From NCBI GenBank assembly GCA_051877215.1, contig JBJEIR010000075.1, forward strand, positions 1 to 16,254: a stretch of DNA of 16,254 nt. The letters run 5' to 3'. This document shows, one piece after another, positions 6,379-14,060 of this stretch. The notes under the pieces were generated by a model. That model saw only the letters and a list, made by a program, of their open reading frames with translations, was not told where the DNA came from and did no database searches. The number at the start of each line of letters is the position of its first letter. The stretch's first letter is position 1. Source of the stretch: RGIG1959 sp051877215. Lineage in GTDB: Bacteria > Bacillota > Clostridia > Oscillospirales > Acutalibacteraceae. The translations under genes were made by a program, and so were the position numbers.

Positions 6379-7281
6379 TTATTTCTTTTTATAAGGCGCC
6401 CGCTTGTCGCCGAAGAAAAAGACGGCAACGGTACCGGGGCCGCAGTGCGACGCAATGATCGTACCGATATCGCAAATTCTCATCTCTCCCTGAATGTGGG
6501 GAAAGCGCTCCGACAAGGCAGCCTTTGTCTGTTCGGCGTCTTGCGGGCAGTTGGAATGGCAGATAAAGCATTTGCCGCTGTAGTTTTTGCCATCGACGGC
6601 GTGCTGTTCCATGGTGTCCAAGGTGGTGCGAATCGCTGCCGCTTTGCCGCGCGCCTTGCTGTATGCAATGATTCGTCCGGCATCATCCAGGCGCATGATC
6701 GGACAAATATTCAGGATCGCTCCCAGCATAGCGGTAGGACCGGACATCCGTCCGCTGCGCCGATAATATTTCAGGTCGGTAGAAAAGAATTGGTGGTGAA
6801 CAGACTGCCGGTTTGCCAGCACCCACTCTTTTACCTCCGCAAGCGTGCCGCCTTGATCGGCCATGTCCGCGGCACTGTCCACCAGCATGCCGTATCCGCA
6901 AGAGCTGCACAGAGAGTCGATGACAACCAACTGCCTGTCGGGATATTTTTCACGCAGCTTTTCTGCGGCCTTGAAAGCGTTTGTAACAGAAGGGGTCATG
7001 CCGCTGCCGAAACCGATATGCAAAACATCGCCTTTTTGTAATTGCTCTTCCAAAAAGTCCGCATATTGATATTCGTTGATTTGAGAGGTCGATGGCATTT
7101 TCCCTGCGTCGAGAAAAGAATAAAAGCGGGGCAGCGCCTTCGGATCCCGTCCCATATCATCCGGGTATTCCGCCCCATCCACAACATAGGAGTAGAAAAG
7201 CACCGGAATATGTCTGCTCTGCATATACTCGTAGGGGAGATCCGCCGTCGATTCACAGGAGAGTATGAATTTTCGTTCCAT
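6379..7281 (-). CDS. DegV family fatty-acid-binding protein
   Basis: This is a 300-residue DegV (FakB-like) protein. The family binds one fatty acid in a deep pocket, and some members present it to the kinase FakA for phosphorylation and entry into phospholipid synthesis. Motifs seen: STADLP near the N-terminus (residues 11-16), STSQINEYQY (64-73), FGSGMTPSVTNAFKAA, VVIDSLCSSCGYGML and KYYRRSGRMS, all expected for the family. ATG 7281 (MERKFILS) is chosen over an in-frame ATG 51 bp upstream because GAAGAGGCGG precedes it and family proteins begin this way. No FakA/DAK-type kinase is nearby, so the partner would be encoded elsewhere. The fatty-acid role is inferred from the family. Confidence 0.92.
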   Translation of the reverse strand: MERKFILSCESTADLPYEYMQSRHIPVLFYSYVVDGAEYPDDMGRDPKALPRFYSFLDAGKMPSTSQINEYQYADFLEEQLQKGDVLHIGFGSGMTPSVTNAFKAAEKLREKYPDRQLVVIDSLCSSCGYGMLVDSAADMADQGGTLAEVKEWVLANRQSVHHQFFSTDLKYYRRSGRMSGPTAMLGAILNICPIMRLDDAGRIIAYSKARGKAAAIRTTLDTMEQHAVDGKNYSGKCFICHSNCPQDAEQTKAALSERFPHIQGEMRICDIGTIIASHCGPGTVAVFFFGDKRAPYKKK

Positions 7282-7323
7282 AGCCGCCTCTTCTTTCCGC
7301 TGATTGATCGGTTTTACATAGCT

Positions 7324-7329
7324 ATTATA
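7324..7329 (-). promoter_or_regulatory. Putative -10 element of the degV promoter
   Basis: A perfect TATAAT on the minus strand lies 42 bp before the degV start codon, in a very AT-rich stretch. No good -35 hexamer is seen at 16-18 bp, so it may depend on the AT-rich upstream DNA or an activator. Confidence 0.4.
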
Positions 7330-7417
7330 CATCGTTTATATGAATATTTTATGTACGTTTTTTTCATTTATATTCACACATCAAGATAAAGCGGCCTGAT
7401 CTTCAACATATATCCAG

Positions 7418-7441
7418 TTGTAATATGGATTGTAATATGGA
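7418..7441. repeat. Perfect tandem 12-bp repeat (two copies)
   Basis: TTGTAATATGGA occurs twice head to tail (7418-7429 and 7430-7441) between the degV promoter region and the end of the oxidoreductase gene. The preceding ATCCA is complementary to the TGGAT at the junction. It could be a binding site for a regulator of degV or a chance duplication. Confidence 0.7.
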
Positions 7442-7451
7442 AAAAGCAAGT

Positions 7452-8444
7452 TCATCGGAGGGGATCGGGTGCTTCCTCTTCCGGATAGGTAAGGCCCCAC
7501 GATTTTCGAAAGCTTGTCATCATATCCATCACATCTCTTGTATACTCGAGATACATAGCGTCCGTGTCGCCCGCGATGGCTTTTTCCATATCCGCCAGCT
7601 CATAGGCAAGAGCGTCTGCGTGTTCGCCCGCGCGGATGACCTCGGTTTTACCGGTATCGGTATAGGTGACGGTCGCTTCCCAAGCTCTGGGATATTCCAT
7701 AATCTCGATATACCCTTTTTCACAGGAAACCACACCGCGCTTTGGCTGTTTGGAATGAAGCGACAGCATGACCGACGCCATTTGCCCCTCTTCATTGGTC
7801 AAAAGAAGCCCCGCCTGTTCATCCACGCCCGTCGGCGCCGTTTTTACCTGGGACAGCAGGCGGTCGGGCTTGGAATCCATAAACCAGCGGATAAAGGAAA
7901 GTGCATATACGCCGATGTCCAGCATCGCCCCGCCCGCGAGACGGCGGTTAAAGAAGCGGTTGTTCATATCATAGTCTTTGAAACTGCCGAAATTCATGGT
8001 AATCAGATTCACTTTTCCGAGACGCCCCGCTGCCAAAAGCGTTTTTAATTGCTTGTAAATCGGCATATGGAATATCGTCATGGCCTCGCCGATCACCACG
8101 CCGTTTTCCTGTGCCAGCGCAATCGCCTCATCCAACTCGCCGCTGTTCAGAGTAATTGACTTTTCGACAAGGATATGCTTGCCGTTCTGGATGGCCTTTT
8201 TCATAAAGCCGATGTGCGTGTTGTGCGGGGTTGTGATGTAAATGACATCGACCTTAGGGTCGGTAAACATCTCGTTATAGTCGGCATACACTTTTTGAAT
8301 CCCGTATGTTTTTGCGAATGCCACGGCCTTTTCGTAGGTTCGGTTGCCGACCGCATAGATATTTTTTCCGTTCTTTTTCAGTGCGGCCGCCATTTCGTTG
8401 GCAATCACACCCGTTCCGAGAACTGCCCATCTGATATCGTTCAT
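7452..8444 (-). CDS. Gfo/Idh/MocA family NAD(P)-dependent oxidoreductase
   Basis: This is a 330-residue dehydrogenase of the glucose-fructose oxidoreductase / inositol dehydrogenase family, which acts on sugars or related diols; the substrate is unknown. The N-terminal Rossmann fold begins at once with VLGTGVIANEMAAAL (residues 8-22, GxGxxA-type). Further on are YITTPHNTH and HILVEKSITLNSGELDEAI, the EKP-loop equivalent with Ser in place of Pro. In the C-terminal domain, GGAMLDIGVYALSFIRWFM is the usual GGxxxDxGxY element preceding the catalytic/substrate region. The start ATG 8444 has CGGAGA upstream. It has its own consensus promoter and is divergent from a membrane-tailed Xre regulator. 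No transporter or sugar gene is adjacent. Confidence 0.92.
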   Translation of the reverse strand: MNDIRWAVLGTGVIANEMAAALKKNGKNIYAVGNRTYEKAVAFAKTYGIQKVYADYNEMFTDPKVDVIYITTPHNTHIGFMKKAIQNGKHILVEKSITLNSGELDEAIALAQENGVVIGEAMTIFHMPIYKQLKTLLAAGRLGKVNLITMNFGSFKDYDMNNRFFNRRLAGGAMLDIGVYALSFIRWFMDSKPDRLLSQVKTAPTGVDEQAGLLLTNEEGQMASVMLSLHSKQPKRGVVSCEKGYIEIMEYPRAWEATVTYTDTGKTEVIRAGEHADALAYELADMEKAIAGDTDAMYLEYTRDVMDMMTSFRKSWGLTYPEEEAPDPLR

Positions 8445-8490
8445 AGCTGTCTCCGAAAATGCAAGATTTTTGTTTTACGCTTCCTGCCGG

Positions 8491-8510
8491 AATTGTACTC
8501 AATTATACTC
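8491..8510. repeat. Near-perfect tandem 10-bp repeat overlapping the oxidoreductase promoter
   Basis: AATTGTACTC followed directly by AATTATACTC (9 of 10 identical) covers the -10 element and the start region of the minus-strand oxidoreductase promoter. This is a plausible operator placement, but the responsible protein is unknown. Confidence 0.5.
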
Positions 8511-8530
8511 ATTTTTAAAATACGCGTCAA
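8502..8530 (-). promoter_or_regulatory. Consensus sigma-A promoter of the Gfo/Idh/MocA gene
   Basis: On the minus strand TTGACG (8525-8530) is followed after 17 bp by TATAAT (8502-8507). This is within one base of the consensus for both hexamers and ideal spacing. Transcription would start near 8495, giving a leader of about 50 nt. Confidence 0.8.
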
Positions 8531-8596
8531 GCCCTTGTACGAATCCGAAGGCATCATCCGTATTCATCGCCGTCTGTGGGGAAATAGGCGACGGGG

Positions 8597-8633
8597 TGGA
8601 GATTTCGGCGGTTAAGCGGTATAATATTATAAT
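8597..8633 (+). promoter_or_regulatory. Probable promoter for the Xre regulator gene
   Basis: TGGAGA (8597-8602) lies 17 bp before TATAAT (8620-8625). A second TATAAT overlaps just downstream (8628-8633). The leader to the regulator start would be about 130 nt and contains a short perfect hairpin, CGTTGC/GCAACG (8695-8711). The remainder of the 320-bp divergent gap shows no gene. Confidence 0.45.
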
Positions 8634-8764
8634 ATAGGAAATAGAAACAGCGGACAGCGAGAAAAATGACGGTAAAAGCGCAAATGTTATAACGCGTTGC
8701 TTGCGGCAACGGACCGTTTCTTATACAATCCTGTTGACGACTGAACAAAAGGAGGTCATCTCTC

Positions 8765-9274
8765 ATGTTAAACGAAAACATCAGAGCAATCCGGAAATCA
8801 AAAGGACTTTCGCAGGAAGAGCTTGCCGTCAAGCTGAATGTGGTGAGACAAACCGTCTCAAAATGGGAGCAGGGCTTGTCTGTTCCGGATGCCGATCGGT
8901 TGATTTGCCTGTCAGAGGTGCTTGAAACACCCGTAAGCACTTTGCTCGGAGAAACCGTCGTCGAGCCGACGGCGGACGATTTAAAAGCCGTTTCCGAAAA
9001 ACTGGAGATCATAAATTGGCAGCTCGCGCAAAGGAAGACGGCGAGACGAAAAGCGATTCGTTGGCTGCTCATCTCATTGTGTGTGCTCATCGTGATTCTT
9101 TCTGCGGCGCTCATCGCATACAACAGTCTTTACTTGGGGTGGCATTACAATGACCCCGAAACTGCTGTTGTGGGAGTCGCTTTTCATGCCTTTGAATGGC
9201 TGTTTGTCAGGGTGGCGCCGGTTATCTTCATAGGGGCAATCGTCGGCATTTTCTTGACACGCAGGAAAGTCTAA
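8765..9274 (+). CDS. Xre-family helix-turn-helix regulator with two membrane helices
   Basis: This 169-residue protein begins with an HTH_3 DNA-binding domain (about 3-60: NIRAIRKSKGLSQEELAVKL, then VVRQTVSKWEQG as the recognition helix, and VPDADRLICLSEVL). A charged linker (62-98) is followed by two hydrophobic segments, about 100-120 and 145-165, ending in the basic tail RRKV. The DNA-binding head would therefore sit at the cytoplasmic face of the membrane. The type is common in Clostridia, but ligands are not known. The ribosome binding site AAAAGGAGG (8747-8755) is very strong. It is divergent from the oxidoreductase and may control it or itself; this is inference only. It is followed at a distance by a terminator. 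Confidence 0.9.
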   Translation: MLNENIRAIRKSKGLSQEELAVKLNVVRQTVSKWEQGLSVPDADRLICLSEVLETPVSTLLGETVVEPTADDLKAVSEKLEIINWQLAQRKTARRKAIRWLLISLCVLIVILSAALIAYNSLYLGWHYNDPETAVVGVAFHAFEWLFVRVAPVIFIGAIVGIFLTRRKV

Positions 9275-9546
9275 AACGGCGCTGCTTTTGACGGCGCGTT
9301 TGATTGAATCGGAGCGATACATGCGAGCTTGTTGAACAAAGCTTCCAAACCAAAGACCGCTTACATCGTGCAGGCGGTCTTTTTTGTCGGACTTATTGGA
9401 GAATGAGCGTTTGTTTCCCCGCTGACATCGCCTTGCAGAGAGCGTTGTCGCCTCTTCGGTACGGCGGCTTTGTACGATCGGGCTGTGTTTTAAAACGGAT
9501 AGGCCTTTATTTGCCTTTTGACGGTATTTTTATTCCGCTCAAACGA
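9275..9546. other. Intergenic region between the Xre gene and the MarR promoter
   Basis: It holds a weak hairpin just after the stop (AAACGGCGC 9274-9282 with GCGCGTTT 9294-9301), then the intrinsic terminator at 9352-9385. After that come about 160 bp in which I see no gene or motif. A frame that is open through much of it has no ribosome binding site and runs through the terminator and the next promoter, so I do not treat it as a gene. Confidence 0.5.
9352..9385 (+). terminator. Intrinsic terminator downstream of the Xre regulator
   Basis: AAAGACCGC (9352-9360) pairs with GCGGTCTTT (9374-9382), a 9-bp perfect stem with a 13-nt loop and a run of six T. It ends the Xre transcript and insulates the MarR operon. 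Confidence 0.85.
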
Positions 9547-9596
9547 TTAGGTACCTTGACATTTGCGCACAACTGTATTATAATCAAGGTACCTAA
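9547..9596. promoter_or_regulatory. Promoter of the MarR-ABC operon flanked by two inverted-repeat operators
   Basis: A perfect consensus promoter, TTGACA (9556-9561), 17 bp, TATAAT (9579-9584), directs the plus strand. A 13-bp element, TTAGGTACCTTGA (9547-9559), overlaps the -35. Its exact inverted copy, TCAAGGTACCTAA (9584-9596), begins on the last base of the -10 and covers the start site. Each copy contains the 8-bp palindrome AGGTACCT, so each could bind a dimer; the two centres are 38 bp apart. This layout predicts tight autorepression by the MarR protein encoded just downstream. As one long inverted repeat it could also form a hairpin, but it lies in front of the transcript start and has no T-run. 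Confidence 0.88.
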
Positions 9597-9627
9597 ATAA
9601 ATTGTGAAGATGTGGGAGGACATAGAG

Positions 9628-10290
9628 ATGACCGAAAGAATAAATTGTCCGGGTTGTGAAAAGCACTGCGATGTAAGTGCCCCTGCCTGCGGCAAAGGAC
9701 GAGCATTTGCCAAAACGGGAGTGCTTGTGCAGACGCACGCAGAGCATGGCGGCAACGGGCATATGCCGCGTGGTCACAGGGCAGATATGACGGATGCGAA
9801 TGAAAAGCTGATTATCAATCTGCGGGATATAGGCCGTATGATGCGTATGCAATACGAGGGCAAAGCGAGCCAAAAGCGCATTCTGATTATTCTTCGCGAG
9901 TCCGGCACGCTGACGCAAAAAGAACTGACGGAGCGATTGGGCATTCAGCCCGGGTCGGTGAGTGAAATTCTGGCCAAACTGGAAAACGCAGGGCTGATTG
10001 TGCGTGTGCCAAATGAAACCGACCGAAGAACAACGGATATTCTGCTGACGGATGTCGGTGCCGAGCTGGCATCGGAGGCTGCACAGCAGCGTCAGAAGCG
10101 ACACGAGGATATGTTTTTTTGCCTTACCCCGGAGGAAAAGACCGCACTTCTGTCACTGCTCGAAAAAATTAATACAGACTGGCAAACCCGCTTTACAAAG
10201 CCTTCTTCCCACAGCTGTCACGGCCATCATCAAAAGGACGGCCGGCACGGCGGCAGGCATCACAAAAGGGAGCCGCACCGCGGCGAATAA
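9628..10290 (+). CDS. MarR family regulator with Cys-rich N-terminus and His-rich C-terminus
   Basis: This is a 220-residue winged helix-turn-helix repressor. The MarR core lies at about residues 56-190. It includes SQKRILIILRESGTLTQKEL, then LGIQPGSVSEILAKLENAGLIVR (recognition helix) and the wing DRRTTDILLTDVG. The core is of ordinary size, but both ends are extended. The head has Cys7, 10, 14 and 21 (C-x2-C-x3-C-x6-C), followed by His37, 40, 45 and 50. The last 28 residues hold eight histidines and one cysteine (HSCHGHH, GRHGGRHHKR). Such ends suggest metal or thiol chemistry; this is inference. ATG 9628 is chosen because GGGAGGA (9613-9619) is well spaced; in-frame GTG 9604 and ATG 9610 lie upstream. 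It is the first gene of an operon with two ABC exporters and probably binds the twin operators in front of it. Confidence 0.92.
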   Translation: MTERINCPGCEKHCDVSAPACGKGRAFAKTGVLVQTHAEHGGNGHMPRGHRADMTDANEKLIINLRDIGRMMRMQYEGKASQKRILIILRESGTLTQKELTERLGIQPGSVSEILAKLENAGLIVRVPNETDRRTTDILLTDVGAELASEAAQQRQKRHEDMFFCLTPEEKTALLSLLEKINTDWQTRFTKPSSHSCHGHHQKDGRHGGRHHKREPHRGE

Positions 10291-10302
10291 GGAGCAACCG
10301 TT

Positions 10303-12039
10303 ATGTGGAAATATAGCAGACGATATGTACCGTATGCTGTTTTGGCCGGCCTGTTTATGGTCGGTGAGGTGCTGATGGATCTCATCCAACCGGGTCTTAT
10401 GAGTCGGATTGTGGATGAGGGCGTTTTGGGGCTATATAACGGCGGCGTGGGCGATTTGAATTTGATTTGGGCACTTGGATTACAAATGATCGGTCTTGTG
10501 TTATTCGGCGGTCTTTGCGGTTCGCTCAACAATGTTTTCGTCCATCTGTCGGGACAGAACATCGGCAATGAAATGCGAAAAGACTGCTTTCGCAAAATCA
10601 TGACCTTTTCTTTTCCTCTACTTGACCGATTCGGCACCGGTTCTCTTGTGACAAGAGTGACCAACGATATTACGCAGGTGCAAAATTTGGTATCCCAATT
10701 TGTGAGAGGTATGATCCGTACCCTGCTGCTGACATTCGGAAGCATGTATTGCATGTTCCGTTTAAACACCACATTCGGGTTGATCGTACTGTGTGCCTTT
10801 CCGTTTCTTGTGGGCACGCTGGCGGTTTGCCTATATAAAGCTGATCCGCTGTTTTCCAAATTACAGGCGCAGCTTGACGCCATTAACGCCGTCATGCAGG
10901 AGGATATATCCGGCATCCGTACCGTCAAGGCCTGCGTGTGGGAGGTTTATGAAAAGGTACGGTTCGGGAAAGCCAATGACGAGCTGATTAAAACGCAGCT
11001 GAAAACGCTTGTAATCTTTGCCTTTATGAATCCCGTCATCAATGCGTTGATGTATATTGTCGTTGCGGTCATTTTGCTGATAGGTTCTTTTGATGTGAGC
11101 AGTGCAGGCGCAACACCCGGCCATATCATGGCGGCGATCACTTACACGACACAACTGCTCAACGGTATTCTGATGCTCGTTATGCTGTTTCAGAATATTT
11201 CCAGAGGATTGGCGTCGTGGAAGCGCGTCAAAGAGGTGCTGCATACCGAGCCGGAGCTGACAGACGGTGAATTTGACGGTCAAACAAATACGCAGGGAGA
11301 AATCGAATTTCGGAATGTCTCGTTTGCCTATCCGGGAAGCCGTCACAAGGTGCTGACGAATATCAATCTGACCATACACAAGGGCGAAACCGTAGCGATT
11401 ATGGGAGCTACAGGCTGCGGAAAAACATCCTTAATCAATCTGATTCCGCGCTTTTACGATGTGACGGACGGCGCCGTGTATGTGGATGGGGTTGATGTCC
11501 GGGAGTATCGGCAGGAAGCGCTTCGGGAAAAAACGGCGATCGTGCTGCAAAAAAGTGAGCTGTTCAGCACCTCTATAGGCGAAAATATCCGGTGGGGGCT
11601 CCCGAACGCGAAGGACGAGGCGGTTAAAGCCGCTGCACTCGTTGCACAGGCGCACGACTTTATCTCTTCCTCGGCAGAAGACTATGATACGGCGGTTGCG
11701 GAACGCGGCATGAGTCTTTCCGGCGGTCAGAAGCAAAGGATCTCGATTGCGAGAGCCGTGCTCAAACCGGCTGAAATCATGATTTTTGATGATTCTACCA
11801 GCGCTCTTGATTTAAAAACCGAAGCCGCCTTGTATCAAGCGCTGCAAAATGCCCGCCCGGACAGCACGAAGATTATCGTTGCTCAGCGGATTGCGTCGAT
11901 ACGCAGAGCAGACAGAATCGTTGTTTTGGAAAACGGCGGCATTTCTGCCTGCGGCACCCATGAGGAGCTTATGAACTCCTGCCCGATTTATCAGGATATT
12001 TATCACTCTCAAATCGGAAAGGAGGATGAGATCGCATGA
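10303..12039 (+). CDS. ABC exporter half-transporter, degenerate ATP-site subunit
   Basis: This is a 578-residue half-transporter: an N-terminal six-helix exporter domain (about 10-310), then a nucleotide-binding domain. Walker A is GATGCGKTS (368-376) and the signature LSGGQKQR (472-479). The Walker B end reads IMIFDDSTSALD, with Asp497 where the catalytic Glu normally stands. The switch residue is Gln528 (IVAQRIASI) where His is normal. These changes mark the non-hydrolysing side of heterodimeric exporters such as TM287/288, BmrCD and LmrCD. The substrate is unknown; multidrug or metal-related cargo is possible. It starts 12 bp after the MarR stop with AAGGAG overlapping that stop codon. 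It overlaps the next gene by 4 bp (ATGA), so the two subunits are likely made in equal amounts. Confidence 0.95.
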   Translation: MWKYSRRYVPYAVLAGLFMVGEVLMDLIQPGLMSRIVDEGVLGLYNGGVGDLNLIWALGLQMIGLVLFGGLCGSLNNVFVHLSGQNIGNEMRKDCFRKIMTFSFPLLDRFGTGSLVTRVTNDITQVQNLVSQFVRGMIRTLLLTFGSMYCMFRLNTTFGLIVLCAFPFLVGTLAVCLYKADPLFSKLQAQLDAINAVMQEDISGIRTVKACVWEVYEKVRFGKANDELIKTQLKTLVIFAFMNPVINALMYIVVAVILLIGSFDVSSAGATPGHIMAAITYTTQLLNGILMLVMLFQNISRGLASWKRVKEVLHTEPELTDGEFDGQTNTQGEIEFRNVSFAYPGSRHKVLTNINLTIHKGETVAIMGATGCGKTSLINLIPRFYDVTDGAVYVDGVDVREYRQEALREKTAIVLQKSELFSTSIGENIRWGLPNAKDEAVKAAALVAQAHDFISSSAEDYDTAVAERGMSLSGGQKQRISIARAVLKPAEIMIFDDSTSALDLKTEAALYQALQNARPDSTKIIVAQRIASIRRADRIVVLENGGISACGTHEELMNSCPIYQDIYHSQIGKEDEIA

Positions 12040-13850
12040 ATACGGACCAAAAGCTGACGGAGCGGAATATCCCGGGGGCTATGAACCGCAGTCAGCGATT
12101 TGCGGAAGTGGAGCACGCGGACAACATCGGTAAAACGCTGAAACGAATCGCCGTTTATTTTGCACGGGAGAAAGTGACCGTTGCCTGTATGCTTGCCGTT
12201 GTTGTCTTCGGAACTCTTTGCGGGATTTATGCACCGAGCCTGCAAAGCAATGCCATTGATATAATTGCCGGAGAACGGATAGGAAATCTTGTCCATACGC
12301 TTATTTTGATGCTCACGGTTTATCTGCTGTACAGTGCCTGCTCGCTTTTGCAGGGACTGCTTTGCGCCAAGCTCAGCCAAAGCGTTGTCAAACGGATGCG
12401 AGAGGAGCTTTTCGGCAAGCTCGTGGATTTGCCCATACGATATCTCGACACGCATTCTCACGGCGATGTTATGAGCCGGATGACCAATGATATTGAAAAT
12501 ATTTCCACAACGGTGTCGCAATCTCTTCCGTCATTGTTTTCGGGTGTTCTGACCATTATAGGTACCGTAGCCGTTATGCTGTGGTACTGCTGGCAGCTTA
12601 CGCTTCTCAGCCTTGCCACGGTTTTGCTGACATTGCTCGCCACAAAAATCCTTTCCGGCAGAGTGCGCAGGTTTTCCCGCAAACGACAAATGCTGCTGGG
12701 GCAGCTTAACGGCACCGTGGAGGAAATGGTTTCGGGTTATCGCACCGTCGTGGCCTATAACCATCAGACAATTACCGTTGCAGATTTTTGCGATACGGCG
12801 GATTCTCTTACAAAAGCGGGCATTAAGACCGACATTTTCAGCGGCGTCATGGGGCCGATTATGAACTGCATCGGCAATATCGGCTTTGTAATCATCGCCG
12901 CGTTCGGCGGATATTTTTCCGTAAACGGACTGATTTCCGTCGGCGTTATCTCCGCTTTTATCGTATATGCAAAGCAGTTCAGCCGACCTATCAATGAGAT
13001 CGCCCAGGTTTACGGCCAGCTGCAAACGGCGATTGCCGGAACGGAACGGGTTTTTGCCGTGTTGGACGAGGCAAACGAGGAGCAGGGCGGAGAGGAGCTC
13101 GTCAAAGAGGAAAGGGCAGCAGTGGCTTTCAAAAATGTATGCTTTTCGTATGATTCCCAAAACGAGGTAATCCGAGATTTCTCTTTAACAGTACCCACCG
13201 GAAAAAAAGTGGCCTTGGTCGGCGCAACCGGCAGCGGCAAAACCACCGTTGTCAATCTGCTTATGCGCTTTTATGATATTGACAGCGGCGAAATCAGTGT
13301 CAATGGGCAGAATATTCAAAGTATTTCACGAGGCAGCCTGCGGCGAAATATCGCCATTGTTTTGCAGGATACGGTGCTGTTTTCCGATACGGTTCGCAAT
13401 AACCTGAAATACGGAAATGAAGCGGCTACGGATCATCAACTGGACACAGCAGCGGACATGAGCTGTTGCAGGGATATGATCCGTCATCTTCCGCAAGAGT
13501 ACGATACCGTGTTGACCGGCGCCGGCGCAAATATCAGTCAGGGACAGCGTCAGCTGCTTGCGATTGCCCGTGCTTTTGTAGCCGATCCGAAAATTCTGAT
13601 TCTTGACGAGGCAACCTCCAATGTGGATACGCGTACGGAAAAGGCCATTCAAAATGCGATGCATCGCCTTATGCAGGGGCGTACCAGCATTGTGATCGCC
13701 CATCGCCTCTCCACGATTCGGGATTCGGATCTGATTGTGGTAATGGATCACGGAAAAATTGCGGAATGCGGAGCACACGACACATTGCTGAAGCAAAAAG
13801 GAAAATACTATGAATTATACATGGCACAATATGCGGGCTTTGCGACCTGA
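12036..13850 (+). CDS. ABC exporter half-transporter, catalytic subunit
   Basis: This is a 604-residue half-transporter, the partner of the preceding protein. An N-terminal cytoplasmic stretch of about 40 residues precedes the six-helix exporter domain (about 45-340), followed by the nucleotide-binding domain. Walker A is GATGSGKTT (396-404). The signature is NISQGQRQ (499-506), with Gln in place of the first Gly of LSGGQ. Walker B is ILILDEATSNVD with the catalytic Glu525, and the switch is His556 (IAHRLSTI). In the dimer, its Walker A, Glu525 and His556 would pair with the consensus LSGGQ of the partner to form the active site. Its altered signature would complete the degenerate site. The pairing of defects across the two genes is exactly what the heterodimer model requires. 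It is the last gene of the operon. Confidence 0.95.
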   Translation: MNTDQKLTERNIPGAMNRSQRFAEVEHADNIGKTLKRIAVYFAREKVTVACMLAVVVFGTLCGIYAPSLQSNAIDIIAGERIGNLVHTLILMLTVYLLYSACSLLQGLLCAKLSQSVVKRMREELFGKLVDLPIRYLDTHSHGDVMSRMTNDIENISTTVSQSLPSLFSGVLTIIGTVAVMLWYCWQLTLLSLATVLLTLLATKILSGRVRRFSRKRQMLLGQLNGTVEEMVSGYRTVVAYNHQTITVADFCDTADSLTKAGIKTDIFSGVMGPIMNCIGNIGFVIIAAFGGYFSVNGLISVGVISAFIVYAKQFSRPINEIAQVYGQLQTAIAGTERVFAVLDEANEEQGGEELVKEERAAVAFKNVCFSYDSQNEVIRDFSLTVPTGKKVALVGATGSGKTTVVNLLMRFYDIDSGEISVNGQNIQSISRGSLRRNIAIVLQDTVLFSDTVRNNLKYGNEAATDHQLDTAADMSCCRDMIRHLPQEYDTVLTGAGANISQGQRQLLAIARAFVADPKILILDEATSNVDTRTEKAIQNAMHRLMQGRTSIVIAHRLSTIRDSDLIVVMDHGKIAECGAHDTLLKQKGKYYELYMAQYAGFAT

Positions 13851-14060
13851 TGCCGGGGCAGGGACGTTTGGATGACCGCCTGCCCCCAAAATTCTGCGCC
13901 GCTTCTTTTTGAGCTTTCTGCATAACCCTGTTTGATTGATTTTGCGGGGCTTTACACAGGAGCGGATGTGAATGCCGTTATAGGCTTTAAAGCGCCGACG
14001 ATGAAGCAACGCCCGACCTTATGCTGCTGAGAAAAGCGTGCGCGGCGGCGTTTGCAAAAA
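13851..14060. other. Intergenic region after the exporter genes
   Basis: It contains a hairpin right after the stop codon, GGGGCAGG (13855-13862) with CCTGCCCC (13879-13886), not followed by a clean T-run. The rest shows no gene or recognisable motif up to the terminator at 14061. Confidence 0.5.

Noticed and set aside
6163..7041. 292-codon plus-strand frame across degV
   Set aside because: Antisense to a clear DegV gene; the composition is that of a shadow and nothing in it resembles a protein family.
9304..9600. 98-codon plus-strand frame before the MarR gene
   Set aside because: It crosses an intrinsic terminator and ends inside the MarR promoter/operator, with no ribosome binding site and no recognisable content.
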